Source: Chloroflexota bacterium (GTDB lineage Bacteria > Chloroflexota > Anaerolineae > 4572-78 > J111). From it: a DNA stretch of 6,569 nt. The stretch spans positions 1-6,569 of the forward strand of contig RFJV01000587.1 of NCBI GenBank assembly GCA_003694775.1, written 5' to 3'. Within the stretch, counting starts at the first letter, position 1. Each line of letters opens with the position of its first letter. This document shows positions 4,141 through 6,569 of this stretch, piece after piece. The notes beneath the pieces are model-generated. The model saw nothing but the letters and a program-made list of their open reading frames with translations. It had not been told where the DNA came from and did not search any database. The translations under genes were made by a program, and so were the position numbers.

Positions 4141-6558
4141 TTACCGCAACGGCTCCTTCCGAACCGTAGCCGGCTGGCGGCGGCCAAAATAGACCACCTC
4201 CACCCGCGTGCCCGGTGCGGCAAACTCCACGGGCAGATAGCCGTACACAATCCACTGCCCTACCGAGTATCCATAGTTGGCGCTGGTTACATAGCCCAGC
4301 ACCCGGTCGCCGGAGAGGATGGGTTCCTTGCCCAGAGCCACGGCCTGCGGGTCGTCCAGGGTCATACAGCACAGCCTGCGCCGGACTCCTGCCTCCCGCG
4401 CAGACAGCAGAGCCTCCCGGCCCAGAAAATCCCCCTTGTCCCAGCGAACGGCCCAGTCCAGCCCGGCCTCAAGAGGGTTGTACTCGGTATGGATGTCTGC
4501 GCCCCAGGAGCGGTAGCCTTTTTCCAGCCGCAGAGAGTCGAACGCCCCAAAGCCGGCGGCGATAATGCCGAACGGCTCCCCGGCCTGCCACAGCACATCC
4601 CACAGCCGCGGGCCGTACTCCATCGGGGTGTAGATTTCCCAGCCCAGCTCACCCACATACGATACCCGCAGGGCATAGGCCGGAACGGTATCGATACTTA
4701 TTGCCTGGGCAGTAAAGTAGGGGAAGGCCTGGTCCGACACATCCTCTGGGGTCACGCTCTGCAGAACGTGACGGGCGTCTGGCCCCCACAGCCCCACCGC
4801 GCAGTACTGGGACGAAACATCGGTAATCTGCACCGACCCATCATCCGGCGCGTGCTGGCGAAGCCAGGCCAGGTCCAGCATGCCGGTGGCCCCGCCGGTA
4901 AGCACCAGGAAGCTGTCCGGGCCGGTGCGGGTGATGGTCAGGTCGGCGCGGATGCCGCCGCGGCGGGTCAGCAAAGCAGTGTAGACCACGCGGCCGGTAG
5001 GCCGGTCAATCTGGTTGGCGGCCAGATAGTTCAGAAAGGCCAGCGCGCCGGGGCCGCGCACGTCGAACTTGGCAAAGGCGGTCAGGTCGTACAGGGCGAC
5101 CCGCTCGCGCGTGGCCAGATGCTCCGCGCCCTGTATCGGCGACCAGTACCGCGCCTCCCAGCCGGACCGGGACGGCACGCGGTACCGGTTCAGCAGACGG
5201 CGGTTCGCTTCCAGCCACTGGGGACGCTCCCAGCCGGCAGACTCAAAGAAGACCGCGCCCAACTCCTGCAAGCGGGGATAGAAGGGGCTGACCCGCACCC
5301 GGCGGGGATTCTCCATCTGCTGGAAGGGGTGGATGATGTCGTATACCTCGTCGTACTGGGTGTAGCACCTGGCCTGGATGTAGGTTTTGGTTTTGGCAAA
5401 GTCGTAAAATCGGTTGATGTTGGCCTCGCGGACATCGACCTCGGTATCGCCCGTGGTCATCCATTCGGCGATGGCCTTGCCCACGCCGCCGGAATGGGTC
5501 ACCCAGACGCCCACGGCCACCCAGAACCCCTTCAGGTGGGGTGCTTCGCCCATAATCGGCATGCCGTCCACGGTAAAGGTAAACATGCCGTTGAACTTGC
5601 GGGTCAGACCGGCCCCTCTGGTCGCCGGCAGAAGCTCGTTGGTGGCCTCCCAGGCCTCGGCGAAGTGCTCCGGGGTGAAAGGCCGCTCTGCCAGGTGAAC
5701 GCCGTCCAGGTCGTGCGGGTCGACCAGCAGGGGCGCGTGGTTGTAGGAGCCGATACCGTAGGCGTCGCGGTGCTGGCGGAAGTACATGGCCCGGTCCTGG
5801 TGGCGCAGGATGGGGTGCTCCACCTCGGCCTGAGCGCCGGCCAGTTCCGGCAGAGGCGTGGTCACCGCGTACTGGTGCTCCACTGCCATCAGCGGCAGTT
5901 TGAGGCCCACCTTGTCCGCCAGAATCGGCGACCAGATGTTGGTGCACAGCAGAACCTGCTCCGTTTCAATCCGGCCTTTGGGGGTCACCACCGCGGTGAC
6001 CCGCCCGCGCCCGGTTTCAAACTCGATGTCGGTGACGGGGATGTCGCCGTGAAATTCAGCCGCGCCGCCGGCCTGGGCCGCCTGTGCCCACGCCTGCGCG
6101 CCGTTCACGGCGATGACATCGCAGTCGGTGGGCACGTAGTAGCCGCCGTGGATGCGGGTTTCATCGATGATGGGAATCTTCTGCCGGACCTCCTGCGGTG
6201 AGAGCAGGTACGCCTCCAGGCCATACGCCTGGGCAAAGCCGAGCTTGCGCTGTAGTTCGGCCCATCGCTCCGGGGTGTAAGCCACCTCAATACCGCCGAC
6301 AGGATACACGGTCGGCAGGGTGCTGGTGTGAAAGCGGTTGAACAGGTCAACCGTGTACCTGGCAAAGGCGGTCATCATCCGGGACGGGTTGGTCTGGAAG
6401 ACCAGCCCCGGCGCGTGCGAAGTGGAGCCGCCGGTCTGGTAAAGCTGGCTCTGGTCCAGCACCACGATGTCGCGCCAGCCCATCTGAACCAGGTGATAGG
6501 CCGCACTGCATCCTACAATCCCCCCTCCAATAATCACCAGACGAGCTTTGTTTTGCAT
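4141..6558 (-). CDS. FAD-dependent N-methyl amine oxidase/dehydrogenase fused to GcvT-like folate domain (dimethylglycine/sarcosine type)
   Basis: Predicted to oxidise an N-methylated amine with FAD and pass the methyl carbon to tetrahydrofolate (5,10-methylene form) or release it as formaldehyde; likely cytoplasmic, no signal peptide. It has 805 residues, the usual length for dimethylglycine oxidase and 4-methylaminobutanoate oxidase. The start at ATG 6558 has GGAGG at 6565-6569. Domains: DAO fold about 5-365, with dinucleotide loop GGGIVG (11-16) and Asp35 ending strand 2; TGGSTSHAPGL (42-52), where His48 aligns with the histidine that covalently holds FAD; VEHQY (227-231, His228) and Tyr259 near the expected active-site His/Tyr pair; central FAO_M region about 375-435; GcvT domain about 437-700 with GGIRADL carrying Asp539, the likely folate-domain catalytic acid, YVGELGWEIY (634-643) and LRLEKGYRSWGADI (676-689); GcvT C-terminal barrel about 715-800. 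Ser47 replaces the tryptophan common before the flavin histidine. The exact substrate (dimethylglycine, sarcosine, methylaminobutyrate or other) is not determinable. Confidence 0.93.
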   Translation of the reverse strand: MQNKARLVIIGGGIVGCSAAYHLVQMGWRDIVVLDQSQLYQTGGSTSHAPGLVFQTNPSRMMTAFARYTVDLFNRFHTSTLPTVYPVGGIEVAYTPERWAELQRKLGFAQAYGLEAYLLSPQEVRQKIPIIDETRIHGGYYVPTDCDVIAVNGAQAWAQAAQAGGAAEFHGDIPVTDIEFETGRGRVTAVVTPKGRIETEQVLLCTNIWSPILADKVGLKLPLMAVEHQYAVTTPLPELAGAQAEVEHPILRHQDRAMYFRQHRDAYGIGSYNHAPLLVDPHDLDGVHLAERPFTPEHFAEAWEATNELLPATRGAGLTRKFNGMFTFTVDGMPIMGEAPHLKGFWVAVGVWVTHSGGVGKAIAEWMTTGDTEVDVREANINRFYDFAKTKTYIQARCYTQYDEVYDIIHPFQQMENPRRVRVSPFYPRLQELGAVFFESAGWERPQWLEANRRLLNRYRVPSRSGWEARYWSPIQGAEHLATRERVALYDLTAFAKFDVRGPGALAFLNYLAANQIDRPTGRVVYTALLTRRGGIRADLTITRTGPDSFLVLTGGATGMLDLAWLRQHAPDDGSVQITDVSSQYCAVGLWGPDARHVLQSVTPEDVSDQAFPYFTAQAISIDTVPAYALRVSYVGELGWEIYTPMEYGPRLWDVLWQAGEPFGIIAAGFGAFDSLRLEKGYRSWGADIHTEYNPLEAGLDWAVRWDKGDFLGREALLSAREAGVRRRLCCMTLDDPQAVALGKEPILSGDRVLGYVTSANYGYSVGQWIVYGYLPVEFAAPGTRVEVVYFGRRQPATVRKEPLR

Positions 6559-6569
6559 CGGATACCTCC

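Noticed and set aside
4489..6201. A 570-codon open frame on the plus strand opposite the oxidase gene
   Set aside because: The oxidase on the minus strand shows clear domains across this whole stretch. The plus-strand frame has no recognisable family and is explained by GC-rich third positions suppressing stops on the other strand.

Overview
The window is GC-rich and is read almost entirely from the minus strand. Strong GGAGG-type Shine-Dalgarno sites precede every gene. It holds four protein genes in the order of transcription (right to left): a large flavin/folate oxidase of the dimethylglycine/sarcosine dehydrogenase type, then a Dpp/Opp-type ABC importer consisting of a solute-binding protein, a DppB-type permease and a DppC-type permease. 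The last gene runs off the left edge. The importer's two ATPase genes would be expected just beyond position 1 but are not in the window. The binding protein has a twin-arginine-like leader, an early cysteine and an Ala/Pro/Glu-rich linker, and the DppB permease has an enlarged extracytoplasmic loop. Together with compact GC-rich coding and short dispersed-type palindromes, these features suggest a Chloroflexota (Anaerolineae/Caldilineae-like) bacterium. That assignment is an inference from style and has not been shown.

Layout: 4141-6558 (-) FAD-dependent oxidase fused to a GcvT-like tetrahydrofolate domain; 3710-4140 a 431-base intergenic region with two GC-rich palindromes near the oxidase end, then a good sigma70-type promoter with an operator-like palindrome over its -35 box, then a leader of about 160 nt; 2036-3709 (-) solute-binding protein; 1954-2035 a spacer carrying a 14-bp RNA hairpin; 649-1953 (-) DppB-type permease, whose start is better placed at ATG 1953 than at the upstream TTG; 1-620 (-) 5' part of the DppC-type permease, open to the window edge.

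How the genes may work together: the importer would bring in a small solute, and the oxidase would strip N-methyl groups from a secondary or tertiary amine and pass the one-carbon unit to tetrahydrofolate. Their adjacency suggests, but does not prove, that the importer carries the oxidase substrate or a precursor. The transporter genes appear to have their own promoter, so the two parts may be regulated separately.

No mobile element, CRISPR array, tRNA or rRNA was seen. The metabolic content is ordinary. The parts worth a second look are the repeat-containing insert in the DppB permease, three intergenic hairpins whose pairing is complete only in minus-strand RNA when G-U pairs are counted (or, in one case, is a perfect palindrome), and non-standard residues at the flavin attachment site and the lipobox.
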